From AP-15 sp963747735 (GTDB taxonomy: Bacteria; Pseudomonadota; Alphaproteobacteria; ATCC43930; CGMCC-115725), in NCBI GenBank assembly GCA_963747735.1, contig CAVVGE010000007.1, positions 248,001 to 312,000 on the forward strand: DNA of 64,000 nucleotides, given 5' to 3'. The notes under the pieces are model-generated. The model was not told the origin of the DNA. It searched no databases and worked only from the letters and a program-made list of their open reading frames with translations. The first letter of the stretch is position 1. Each line of letters starts with the position of its first letter. The position numbers were made by a program, and so were the translations under genes. Positions 18,896-26,576 of the stretch are shown piece by piece.

Positions 18896-19087
18896 GTTCT
18901 TTACGCGTGTTGGGCGGGATCCAGGCATGACCTTGGTTCCTCCCCGTCGGGCGCTTCGCCAGACGGAACGTTATTGCGGCCGTTTATCGGCAGGAAGCCG
19001 CCGGAGCCCGAGCTCTCGGTGCTTCGCGCCTCGCCGTGACCGGCCGCTCGAACTCCGGCGGCTTCCTGCCTTCCAAAGGTAAAGAAC
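18896..19087 (+). ncRNA. Retron msr-msd non-coding RNA (predicted)
   Basis: Predicted template and primer RNA for the adjacent reverse transcriptase. A 9-nt segment at 18896-18904 (GTTCTTTAC) is complementary to 19079-19087 (GTAAAGAAC), matching a1/a2. The msr part holds hairpins at 18921-18936 and 18944-18966 (CCGTC/GACGG with inner GGCG/CGCC). The msd part holds a perfect 18-bp stem, 18989-19006 with 19053-19070, closed by a 46-nt region that folds further. The branching G would be near 18905, but the AGC context seen in other retrons is not exact. A competing hairpin, 18891-18897 with 18903-18909, overlaps a1. Position upstream of the effector matches Eco1. The boundaries are hand-folded. 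Confidence 0.65.
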
Positions 19088-19094
19088 TTTTACA

Positions 19095-20039
19095 TTGATC
19101 CCACCATTATTGAAATTTTACGAGGATATCGATCACTCGAAACTTCGTTTCAAATACCCGAGCAAGTTTATCTTCCTCTGTGGTGGGATAATATCCCCAG
19201 ATGGTAGAGCTGTTAGTCTCCGAGATTATCTATACAGAGTTCGCAACATCGAATCACGCTTAGCTGGCCGCGTGATTTTAGCCGAAGAAGCGACCCAACT
19301 ATATAGAGATTCACAATATGAAGACCTGATCTCTTTTGAAGAGGATGTTGCGCGCATTGCTGCTATTGTGCTTGTGATCCCGGAGAGTCCCGGGTCCCTG
19401 GCAGAACTTGGTTCATTTTCTACCAATGACACGATACGCGAAGCACTCCGTGTAATTATCCAAGATCAACATGAACGCGCAGAATCATTTATTCGTTGGG
19501 GGCCCATTCAGAGAATTTATATGTTGCAGGGCCGCCACTTTGTCGGTGTCTATCCCTGGCGTAACAACAACGCCAATCATCCAATCATCCGATCTATCAA
19601 GCCTCATTACAGATCCATAGTCGACTTTATCAACGAGCATCTTCATAAATTGCACGCGAGCATATCGTTCACATCGGTAGAGGAACGTCGATTATTTTAC
19701 GTGATATATTGGGTAATCTACTTATTATTAGCCGTTTCACGCGATACATTGGAAAGTTGTGTAACTTCTCTTCTACCACATTCTACAAATTCCGAAATCA
19801 ATAGAAAGCTATATTGCATGATGTTGGCAGGATGGGTACAAAAGTACTCATATTCGGCAAGAGATTACTATTATGTTACCAGAGACGAGGATCCGTTTGC
19901 GTACAGCTATACGGCTAAGGCTACGGAGAAGGACACGTTACGGAGAAAACTCGATATCGCCCACGCGGCGCGCGATATCGAACGGATCCCTAGCGCGGTA
20001 ATACGCACCGCCACGGGCGACCGGAAGATACCAGCATGA
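19095..20039 (+). CDS. Retron effector, nucleoside deoxyribosyltransferase-like (St85/Eco1 type)
   Basis: A 314-residue toxin-like effector. FIFLCGG (residues 25-31) and PESPGSLAELGSFS (96-109) match the nucleotide-sugar fold of the retron St85/Eco1 effector family. Glu104 is the likely catalytic residue of the N-glycosidase-like site. Further matches are FIRWGPIQ (132-139) and a C-terminal winged-helix-like region (about 190-285). By family knowledge it stays inactive in a complex with the RT and msDNA, and phage attack frees it to cause growth arrest. The start is TTG 19095, since an in-frame stop lies at 19080-19082; TTG 19110 is an alternative. It ends by ATGA overlap with the RT. Base composition is clearly AT-richer than flanking genes. 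Confidence 0.9.
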   Translation: MIPPLLKFYEDIDHSKLRFKYPSKFIFLCGGIISPDGRAVSLRDYLYRVRNIESRLAGRVILAEEATQLYRDSQYEDLISFEEDVARIAAIVLVIPESPGSLAELGSFSTNDTIREALRVIIQDQHERAESFIRWGPIQRIYMLQGRHFVGVYPWRNNNANHPIIRSIKPHYRSIVDFINEHLHKLHASISFTSVEERRLFYVIYWVIYLLLAVSRDTLESCVTSLLPHSTNSEINRKLYCMMLAGWVQKYSYSARDYYYVTRDEDPFAYSYTAKATEKDTLRRKLDIAHAARDIERIPSAVIRTATGDRKIPA

Positions 20040-20968
20040 GTGTCCTAGAGGAAATGATCCAGTATTTTCGGATTGGCGCCTCGGACCTGATGCAACTCAT
20101 CGCGACAGCACCTGCGCGTTACAAGCAGTACACCATCCCGAAGCGCCATGGAGGGGTCCGAATTATCGCACAACCTTCGCGCGAACTGAAGGCCCTGCAG
20201 CGGTACATTCTGGAGCACAAGCTTTCTGCGTTTCCGATACATCCATCCGCGACCGCTTATATAAAGGGAATAAATATTCGCCACAATGCGGCATCACACA
20301 AACAAAACAAAGCAATTTTAAAGTTGGACTTTGAAAACTTTTTCCCTAGCATCATGGTAAAAGATTGGGATCGCTTGTTGCGGGCACGTAGGCCGGCGGG
20401 GATCGAGCCGGCAGATGCGCGCTACTACCGCTCGCTTCTTTTTTGGGGGCAACGATCACCTACTCCCAGATGCTTGTCAATCGGCGCTCCTACGTCACCA
20501 ATGTTATCAAACATTATCATGTATAGATTGGATATATTGTTTTCTGAGGCCGCACATCTTAGCAACGTCATCTACACCAGATATGCCGACGATATCACGG
20601 CATCGGGGAACCGAATAGAGAATTTACTGGAGTTTGAACGACGCATCGTGCGGATTGTAAACGGAACAGTATCTCCGGTGCTAAAATTTAACGCAGAAAA
20701 ACGAGGTATTTATCTTAGAGGACAAAAGCGAATGGTGACCGGCCTCATAATTACGCCTTCCGGAGCAATATCAATAGGCCGCCAGCGCAAACGGCTGATT
20801 TCGGTAATGTTGCATAAAGTCGCTCTTGGTTCCCTAGATATCGACAACCTAAAGTCCCTGAAAGGGATGTTGGGATTTTGTATCGCAAACGAACCAGAGT
20901 TTATAACCAGAATGCGTGGAAAATATGGTTCGGAAATCGTAGATTCCGTTTTAAGGTTCAATCCATGA
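20036..20968 (+). CDS. Retron reverse transcriptase
   Basis: A 310-residue RNA-directed DNA polymerase. Palm motifs are LDFENFF (residues 97-103, first catalytic Asp98), IGAPTSP (149-155) and YADD (183-186, the other two Asp). The retron-specific marks are NAASH (84-88, the NAxxH motif) and VTG (234-236). By family knowledge it recognises the msr hairpins, starts from the 2'-OH of a guanosine and copies msd into a branched RNA-DNA hybrid. The compact thumb (residues 240-310) fits. It overlaps the effector by 4 nt (ATGA), so translation is coupled. No gene follows for 284 bp. Confidence 0.96.
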   Translation: MSVLEEMIQYFRIGASDLMQLIATAPARYKQYTIPKRHGGVRIIAQPSRELKALQRYILEHKLSAFPIHPSATAYIKGINIRHNAASHKQNKAILKLDFENFFPSIMVKDWDRLLRARRPAGIEPADARYYRSLLFWGQRSPTPRCLSIGAPTSPMLSNIIMYRLDILFSEAAHLSNVIYTRYADDITASGNRIENLLEFERRIVRIVNGTVSPVLKFNAEKRGIYLRGQKRMVTGLIITPSGAISIGRQRKRLISVMLHKVALGSLDIDNLKSLKGMLGFCIANEPEFITRMRGKYGSEIVDSVLRFNP

Positions 20969-21252
20969 TAAACGATACTATCGCAATATAAAAATGTTAT
21001 TATGGTGATCGGCGGCGCGCTGGGAATTGAACGGCTGCGTAATGCCGACGGTAGTCTGACGTGGGGAGCCGTTACCTCAGGACAAGCCTTACTGGAGTGA
21101 GCGGGCGGCTTTGGCGGCCCTGCCCGGGGTGATGCTGAAATGTTTTTTACACGGCGTCGCCTGAAGCCGGCGGTGCGTGCGAAGCCGCCAGGCCATGCAA
21201 TGTTCTGACCCGGCGATAATCCGGCGCACATCTATCCGATGCTGCGAGCGCC
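20969..21252. other. Spacer downstream of the retron
   Basis: 284 bp without a convincing gene. The first 40 bp are AT-rich, then the GC content returns to that of the chromosome, so the right edge of the insertion is probably near 21000. No tRNA, direct repeat or integrase that would mark the junction was found. Confidence 0.4.
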
Positions 21253-22262
21253 TCAGCAGCTCTGGAAGAGGTGCTGGATTGCCGCGGTGTCGGTTGTCGT
21301 CGTCAGCGCCAGCATTAGGAGGATGCGGGCTTTTTGGGGGCTCAGGTCTTCGCCGGCGAGGATGCCGGTTTCGCGCAGGCGGCGGCGCGGGGCGACGCGG
21401 CCGGAGAAGGCGCGGCTGCATTGGACGATGACGACGCCCGATTTGGCGGCGCGTTCGAAGACCGCGCGCTGCGCCGGGGTGGGGCTGCCCGGGGCGAAAC
21501 CGGCCGAGACGATGCCGCGCGCGCCGGCGGCGATGGCGGCCTCGACCAGGGCGCCGTCGGCGCCGGCATAGGAATAGACGATATCGACGCGCGGCAATGG
21601 TGCGGCGAGGTCGCGCGCTGCGAACGGGCCGTCGGGCATATGGGCGCCGAGCGGGGCGCGGTAGAAATGCACGCCGTCGCCGTCGACATGGCCGAGCGCG
21701 CCGAAATCGAGGCTGCGAAAGGTCTGGACGCGGTAGGTCGAGGTCTTGACCACGTCGCGCGCCGCATGGATTTCGTCGTTGAGGAGGACGAGGACGCCCT
21801 TGCCGCGTGCTTGTTGCGACCCGGCGAGGCGCAGCGCATTGACGAGGTTCATCCCGGCATCGGTGCCGATGCGCACTCGCCGGGCGCTGCGCGCCGACCA
21901 GCACGACCGGCGGCGCGGTCTTCAGGCTGAGGTTCAGAAAGAACGCGGTTTCTTCGAGCGTCGCCGTGCCGTGCGGGATGACAAAGCCGGCGAGCGCGGG
22001 ATCCTCCTGCGCCAGCCGGTGGATCAAGTCGCGTAATTCGATCCAGTCGGGCGGGCCGATATCGGTGCTGCCGACCTGGCGAAACGTGACCGCAACCGGC
22101 TCGGCGACGAGGCGGGTCTCGGGGAAGCGGTCGAGCAGTGCCGCGGCCGTCAGCTTTTGCCCGAAATCGGGATAGTCGAGCACGTCGAGGCTCGAGCTCG
22201 CCGAGCGACGAGATCGTCCCGCCGGTGCCAATGACGGCGATGCGCGGTAGGGTGCCGGCCAT
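21253..22262 (-). pseudogene. Asparaginase family protein, two frameshifts
   Basis: Three frames join into a protein of 335 residues. They are MAGTLPRIAVIGTGGTISS (start ATG 22262), then SSLDVLDYPDFGQKL through VVLVGAQRPAS, then IGTDAGMNLVNA to the C-terminus HLFQSC. The shifts lie near 22200 and 21880, each explained by one extra base (1010 bp is 336 codons plus two). GTGGTIS provides the catalytic Thr. The second motif reads HGTATLEET where classical asparaginases have HGTDT, so the usual Asp is replaced by Ala. It may have a different activity even if intact. Confidence 0.8.
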
Positions 22263-22341
22263 GCGGGACTCCCGCTCGAAGGTGGATGAAGATTTCACCA
22301 GTGAGGCGGTGACGAAATCAGAATTTCCACGGTCCGGGCAG

Positions 22342-22390
22342 CCCCCTCACCCTGCCCTCTCCCCCGGTGGGGGAGAGGAGTGAGAAGGGG
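22342..22390. repeat. CCCTC-type palindromic repeat
   Basis: CCCTCACCCTGCCCTCTCCCCC is followed by GGGGGAGAGG and then AAGGGG, forming a hairpin between the asparaginase gene and livF. Same family as the copies at 10101-10183, 30575-30605 and 57714-57845. It lies downstream of the livF stop and may help end operon 1. Confidence 0.65.
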
Positions 22391-22419
22391 TGGCGCTGCC
22401 GCAGAATGGAACCTGCAGG

Positions 22420-23214
22420 TCACGACAGCCAGCGTTTGCGGCGGCGGTAGTGCTTCAAATCGCGGTAGGATTTGCGCGCGCCGACTTCGTTGAGGCCGAG
22501 ATAGAACTCCTTGATGTCGGAGTTCTGGCGCAACGCCTCGACCGGGCCGTCGAGCACGATGCGGCCGTTCTCCATGACATAGCCGTGGTCGGCGATGTCG
22601 AGCGCGAGCGCGGCGTTCTGCTCGACCAGCAGCACGGTCAGCTTTTCCTCGTCGCGCAGCCGGCGGATCGTGGCAAAGATGTCCTCGATGACGAGCGGTG
22701 CTAAGCCCAGCGACGGCTCGTCGAGCAGGATGACCTTGGGCTCGGACATCAACGCGCGGCCGATCACCAGCATCTGCTGCTCGCCGCCCGAGAGATAGCC
22801 GGCCCGGTCGCGGCGCCGTTCCTTGAGCACCGGGAACATGTCGTAGACCCGCCCGATGCCGTCTCTGATGCGCGCCGCCTCGTGCCGGGTATGCGCGCCG
22901 GCGACAAGGTTCTCCTCGACCGTCAGGTTCTCGAAGACGCGCCGCCCCTCGAACACCTGGCTGATCCCGCGCTTGACGACGTCATGCGGCGCCAGCCGGT
23001 CGAGCCGCTCGCCGTCGAGCTCGACCGTGCCCTTGGTCACTTCGCCGCGCTCGGCGCGCAACAGCCCCGAGATCGCCTTCAACGTCGTCGTCTTGCCGGC
23101 CCCGTTGGCGCCGAGGAGGGTGGTGATGCGCCCCTCCGCGGCAGCCAGCGATACGCCCCTCAGCACCAGGATGACACCGTCATAGACGACCTCGATGTTG
23201 TTGAGGGCCAGCAT
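22420..23214 (-). CDS. livF: Branched-chain amino acid ABC transporter ATP-binding protein LivF (operon 1)
   Basis: A 264-residue ATPase that powers the importer encoded by the five upstream genes. Walker A is GANGAGKTT (about residues 35-43), the signature is LSGGEQQM, and Walker B is VILLDEPSLGLAP. The chain ends in a basic tail (KHYRRRKRWLS). The start is set at ATG 23214 because the LivF fold begins with MLALNNIEVVYDGVILVLRG; the longer frame only overlaps the substrate-binding gene. It is the last gene of operon 1, 7 bp from the binding-protein gene. Confidence 0.93.
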   Translation of the reverse strand: MLALNNIEVVYDGVILVLRGVSLAAAEGRITTLLGANGAGKTTTLKAISGLLRAERGEVTKGTVELDGERLDRLAPHDVVKRGISQVFEGRRVFENLTVEENLVAGAHTRHEAARIRDGIGRVYDMFPVLKERRRDRAGYLSGGEQQMLVIGRALMSEPKVILLDEPSLGLAPLVIEDIFATIRRLRDEEKLTVLLVEQNAALALDIADHGYVMENGRIVLDGPVEALRQNSDIKEFYLGLNEVGARKSYRDLKHYRRRKRWLS

Positions 23215-23221
23215 GCGAGCG

Positions 23222-24466
23222 CTATTCCATCGTCTTGAGCGCGTTCTCGACGACGCCGCGATAGGCGCGGAACCAGTCGGTTTCCTTGACGAGCTTGCCG
23301 TCGTGGACCTGGAACACCTGGACCCAGCCGCCGCCTTCGTGATCGGTCGGGGTGATCTGCAACGGCGGCACCAGCCCACCCATCGTGAAGTCGTGGATCT
23401 CTTCGAGGCCCTGCTTTACCTGCGGGCCGGTCGGCTTCTGGCCGCCGCTGATCTTCAGCGCGTTTTTGATCGCCTGCACCTGGACCGCCGCCTGTAAGAG
23501 GCCGCGGTTGTAGATGACGGTGTCGTCCATCGTCGCCGGCGGGGCTTTGCCCTCCTTTTTGTACATCGCCTTGATCTGCTGGCGGACCGGGTAATTGTCG
23601 CCCGCGCCGGCAAACTCCATCGTGTTGTAGCCCTCGGCCACTTTCCAGCCGCCGGCCGCCTTGATGTCGGCCTCGGCCGAGGCCCAGACGAGGCCCAGGA
23701 CCTTGTTCAGCGGATAGCCCGCACCCTTCAGCCCCTTGATCAAGACCGAGGGCGAGCGGCCGAACAGATGCGCGATCACAAAATCCGGGTGATAGCGCTG
23801 CGCGATGTCGAGTATCTGCGCGCCGAGCTCGACCCCCGGCGGCGGCACGGCAAAGGTGCGCAGCTCAAAGCCTTCCGACTTTTTCAGCGCGTTGATGATC
23901 GGCAGCGGCTCCTTGCCGGCCGGGTTGTCGTAATAGACATAGGCGATCTTTTTGCCCTTTAGGCTGCCGCCCAATTTGTCCTTGGCAAACTTGACCGCCG
24001 CCGCACCTTGCGACCAATAGGTCGCGGCAATCGGAAACAGATAGGGAAAGCGCTTGCCGTCGGCGGCGGCGGAAATGCCAAAGCCGGGCGAGGTCGTCGG
24101 CATCTTGTCCTGCTCGAGGCGCTGGTTCAGCGCCACGGTCTGCGGCGTGCCGTAGAGCGTCATCATCACGACGCCCATCTGCTTTTGCCGCTCATAGGCC
24201 TCGATGCCCTGCGGCACCTTGTACTGGTTGTCGATCTCGTCGCCGCGGATCGTCCAGCCGTCGATGCCGCCCTCGGCATTGATCAGCTTGTAATAGTCCT
24301 GCATCGCCGGGCACAGCACGGTGCCGACGATCTGGGTCGGGCCGGTGCGGTCGCACTGGTCGCCGATCACCAGCTCCTTGGCCTGGGCCGCAGCGGCCCC
24401 GGCGAGCCACATCCCGGCCGCGGCAACCGCCGCCAAGCCCAGCGTCTTCCTCGGTAACGTCCTCAT
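23222..24466 (-). CDS. ABC transporter substrate-binding protein, Liv family (operon 1)
   Basis: A 414-residue periplasmic binding protein of the type I (Leu/Ile/Val) fold. A signal peptide (LGLAAVAAAGMWLAGAAAAQAKE) precedes the mature domain. The fold shows VIGDQCDRTGPTQIVG at the N-lobe, AYVYYDNPAGKEPLP in the second lobe and PATMDDTVIYNRGLLQA near the end. Its ligand may be an amino acid, an aromatic acid or a short acyl compound. The acyl-CoA ligase in the same operon favours an acid. It lies between livM and livF. Confidence 0.9.
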   Translation of the reverse strand: MRTLPRKTLGLAAVAAAGMWLAGAAAAQAKELVIGDQCDRTGPTQIVGTVLCPAMQDYYKLINAEGGIDGWTIRGDEIDNQYKVPQGIEAYERQKQMGVVMMTLYGTPQTVALNQRLEQDKMPTTSPGFGISAAADGKRFPYLFPIAATYWSQGAAAVKFAKDKLGGSLKGKKIAYVYYDNPAGKEPLPIINALKKSEGFELRTFAVPPPGVELGAQILDIAQRYHPDFVIAHLFGRSPSVLIKGLKGAGYPLNKVLGLVWASAEADIKAAGGWKVAEGYNTMEFAGAGDNYPVRQQIKAMYKKEGKAPPATMDDTVIYNRGLLQAAVQVQAIKNALKISGGQKPTGPQVKQGLEEIHDFTMGGLVPPLQITPTDHEGGGWVQVFQVHDGKLVKETDWFRAYRGVVENALKTME

Positions 24467-24491
24467 CGCCGCACCTCCCTCTGCCTGCTCG

Positions 24492-25559
24492 CTAATAAGA
24501 AAATGGCCATGCCCGGAAGTAATTGCGGATGTTCTGCCACAACCGGTTCAAGCCCTCCGGCTCCACCACCAGGAAAAAGATGATCAGCCCGCCGAACATC
24601 ACCAGCCGCAAATTGGGCACGACGTTCAACAGGTCAGCCTGGGAAAAGATGATGCCGCCAAACGCATTCAGGAACCAGCGGGTCGCGATCGGCAGCAAGG
24701 TGACGAACACCGCGCCGAACATCGAGCCCAGCACCGAGCCGAGGCCGCCGATGATGACCATCGCCAGATAGTCGATCGACACGTCGATCTGGAACTGCTC
24801 GTAATTGGCGATGCCCAGATAGTAGCTTTCGAGCACGCCCGCCACCCCGGCATAAAAGGACGAGATCGCAAAGGCGTAGAGCTTGTAGCGAAAGATGTCG
24901 ATGCCGATGATCTCGGCGGCGATGTCCTGGTCGCGGATGGCGACAAAGGCGCGGCCGATGCGGCTGCGCACCAGGTTCAACGCGCCGACCGTCGCCAGCA
25001 CGACAAACGCCATCAGGAACAGATAGAAGCTGCGCTCGGTCGTCAACCGATAGCCGAAAATCGACGGGCGCGGGATCGTGATCGACGCCTGCACGCCGCC
25101 CGAGATCCACTGCACGTGGTTGATCGTCCACTCGATGATCAATTGCGCGGCGAGCGTGGCGATCGCCAGATAAATGCCTTTGATGCGCAATGACGGGATG
25201 CCGACGATGGTCCCGATCAAGGCCGCCATCAGCCCGGCCGCCGGGATCGCGACCCAGAACGGCATGCCCAGACGCGTGATCAAATTCGCCGCGGTATAGG
25301 CGCCGACCGACATAAAGGCGCCGTGGCCGATCGAGATCTGCCCGGTATAGCCGACGAGGATGTTGAGGCCGAGCGCGCCGACGATCGCGATCAGGATCAG
25401 GTTCAGGACCGACAGGTAATATTCGCCGAGCAGCATCGGCGCGGCGACGATGAACAGCGCCGCGATCACCGCCATGCTCCACTGCGCGACCGGCAGCGGA
25501 TAGAGCGCCATATCGGCGGCATAGCTGGTCTTGAAGACGCCGGCCTCGCGGTGGAACAT
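24492..25559 (-). CDS. livM: Branched-chain amino acid ABC transporter permease LivM (operon 1)
   Basis: A 355-residue permease. The LivM core is GLNILVGYTGQISIGHGAFMSVGAY (about residues 63-87) followed by IRDQDIAAEIIGIDIFRYKL (about 225-244), the EAA-type loop that contacts the ATPases. About nine hydrophobic segments are seen. It forms the membrane channel with LivH, encoded 112 bp upstream. The gap to livH contains short tandem repeats, unlike the tight spacings in the rest of the operon. Confidence 0.93.
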   Translation of the reverse strand: MFHREAGVFKTSYAADMALYPLPVAQWSMAVIAALFIVAAPMLLGEYYLSVLNLILIAIVGALGLNILVGYTGQISIGHGAFMSVGAYTAANLITRLGMPFWVAIPAAGLMAALIGTIVGIPSLRIKGIYLAIATLAAQLIIEWTINHVQWISGGVQASITIPRPSIFGYRLTTERSFYLFLMAFVVLATVGALNLVRSRIGRAFVAIRDQDIAAEIIGIDIFRYKLYAFAISSFYAGVAGVLESYYLGIANYEQFQIDVSIDYLAMVIIGGLGSVLGSMFGAVFVTLLPIATRWFLNAFGGIIFSQADLLNVVPNLRLVMFGGLIIFFLVVEPEGLNRLWQNIRNYFRAWPFSY

Positions 25560-25570
25560 TATTAATCCGT

Positions 25571-25665
25571 TTCTCTCGTCGCCCCGGCTTCTCTCGTCAC
25601 CCCGGCTTCTCTTGTCACCCGCTTGCGCGGCGGTGACGAAGCCAAGCCGGGGCGGTCGACCGCGC
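25571..25665. repeat. Short tandem and inverted repeats between livH and livM
   Basis: Three imperfect copies of about 18 nt, TTCTCTCGTC(A/G)CCCCGGC, run from 25571 to about 25624. The following sequence, GTGACGAAGCCAAGCCGGGG, is a partial reverse complement, so the array can also form a long hairpin. It lies within operon 1 and may adjust expression between livH and livM. Confidence 0.6.
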
Positions 25666-25671
25666 GCACGG

Positions 25672-26568
25672 TCAGACCCGCTCGATCCGGCGCCGGCCGA
25701 ACATGCCGTCGGGGCGGATCATCAGCACCGCGATCATCAGCACGTAAGGTACAAAATCCTTGGTGCCGCCGCCGACCAAGGGATCGAGATAACCGGCGGC
25801 GAGGTTCTCGACGACGCCGATGATCAGCCCGCCGACGACCGCGCCGAGGATCGAATCGAGCCCACCCAAAATCACCACCGGGAACACTTTGAGCCCGACC
25901 AACGCCAATTGGTTGTCGACGCCGAGCATCGCACCCCAGACGACGCCGCCCAGCGCCGAGACCACACCCGCCATCGCCCAGGCAAAGGCAAAATAGCGTT
26001 GGACATTGATGCCCATCGCCATCGCCACCTGCTGGCTGTCGGCGACAGCGCGCATCGCGACACCCATCCGGCTTTTTAGAAAGAACCAGGTAAAGCCGCC
26101 GAGAAAGACGATGCTGACCCCGGCCCCGACCAGCTGGACCGGCGGCAGGTTGACCGGCCCGAGCACGAGCGGGGTATCGCCGACCGGCATCGCGATCGCG
26201 CGGGTCCCGGCGCCGAACGCCAATACCGCCACGCCGCGCAGCACCGCCGCCAAACCGATCGTCGCCATCACCACGGCAATGATCGGGCGGCCGATCAGCG
26301 GGCGCAGCACGACGCGCTCCAGCCCGAAGCCCAACGCCACCATGCCGGCGATCGCGATCAAGGCCGACAGCCAGAACGACAACCCGAAAATCCCGGCGGC
26401 GGCGGCGGCGATAAAGCCGGCGAACATGACGAACTCGCCCTGGGCGAAGTTGATCGCGTCGGTCGCCTTGTAGATCAGCACAAAGCCCAGCGCGATCAGC
26501 GCATACATCAACCCGATCAGCACCCCGTTGGTGACCAGGATCAGGGTGAATTGCCAGTCAACCGCCAC
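25672..26568 (-). CDS. livH: Branched-chain amino acid ABC transporter permease LivH (operon 1)
   Basis: A 298-residue permease with about eight hydrophobic segments. The family pattern GLMYALIALGFVLIYKATDAINFAQGEF (about residues 18-45) and the loop AVADSQQVAMAMGINVQRYF (about 175-194) are clear. It pairs with LivM to form the channel. It lies 8 bp downstream of the acyl-CoA ligase gene, so the two are cotranscribed. Confidence 0.93.
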   Translation of the reverse strand: MAVDWQFTLILVTNGVLIGLMYALIALGFVLIYKATDAINFAQGEFVMFAGFIAAAAAGIFGLSFWLSALIAIAGMVALGFGLERVVLRPLIGRPIIAVVMATIGLAAVLRGVAVLAFGAGTRAIAMPVGDTPLVLGPVNLPPVQLVGAGVSIVFLGGFTWFFLKSRMGVAMRAVADSQQVAMAMGINVQRYFAFAWAMAGVVSALGGVVWGAMLGVDNQLALVGLKVFPVVILGGLDSILGAVVGGLIIGVVENLAAGYLDPLVGGGTKDFVPYVLMIAVLMIRPDGMFGRRRIERV

Positions 26569-26576
26569 GGCCGGCC

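Noticed and set aside
21089..21252. Minus-strand tail ending in KKHFSITPGRAAKAARSLQ after the asparaginase
   Set aside because: It is only a read-through of the wrong frame after the frameshift into the spacer; no separate gene is supported.
25571..25624. Three 18-nt tandem copies considered as a CRISPR remnant
   Set aside because: No spacers between copies and no cas genes; better explained as a short tandem repeat in an operon gap.
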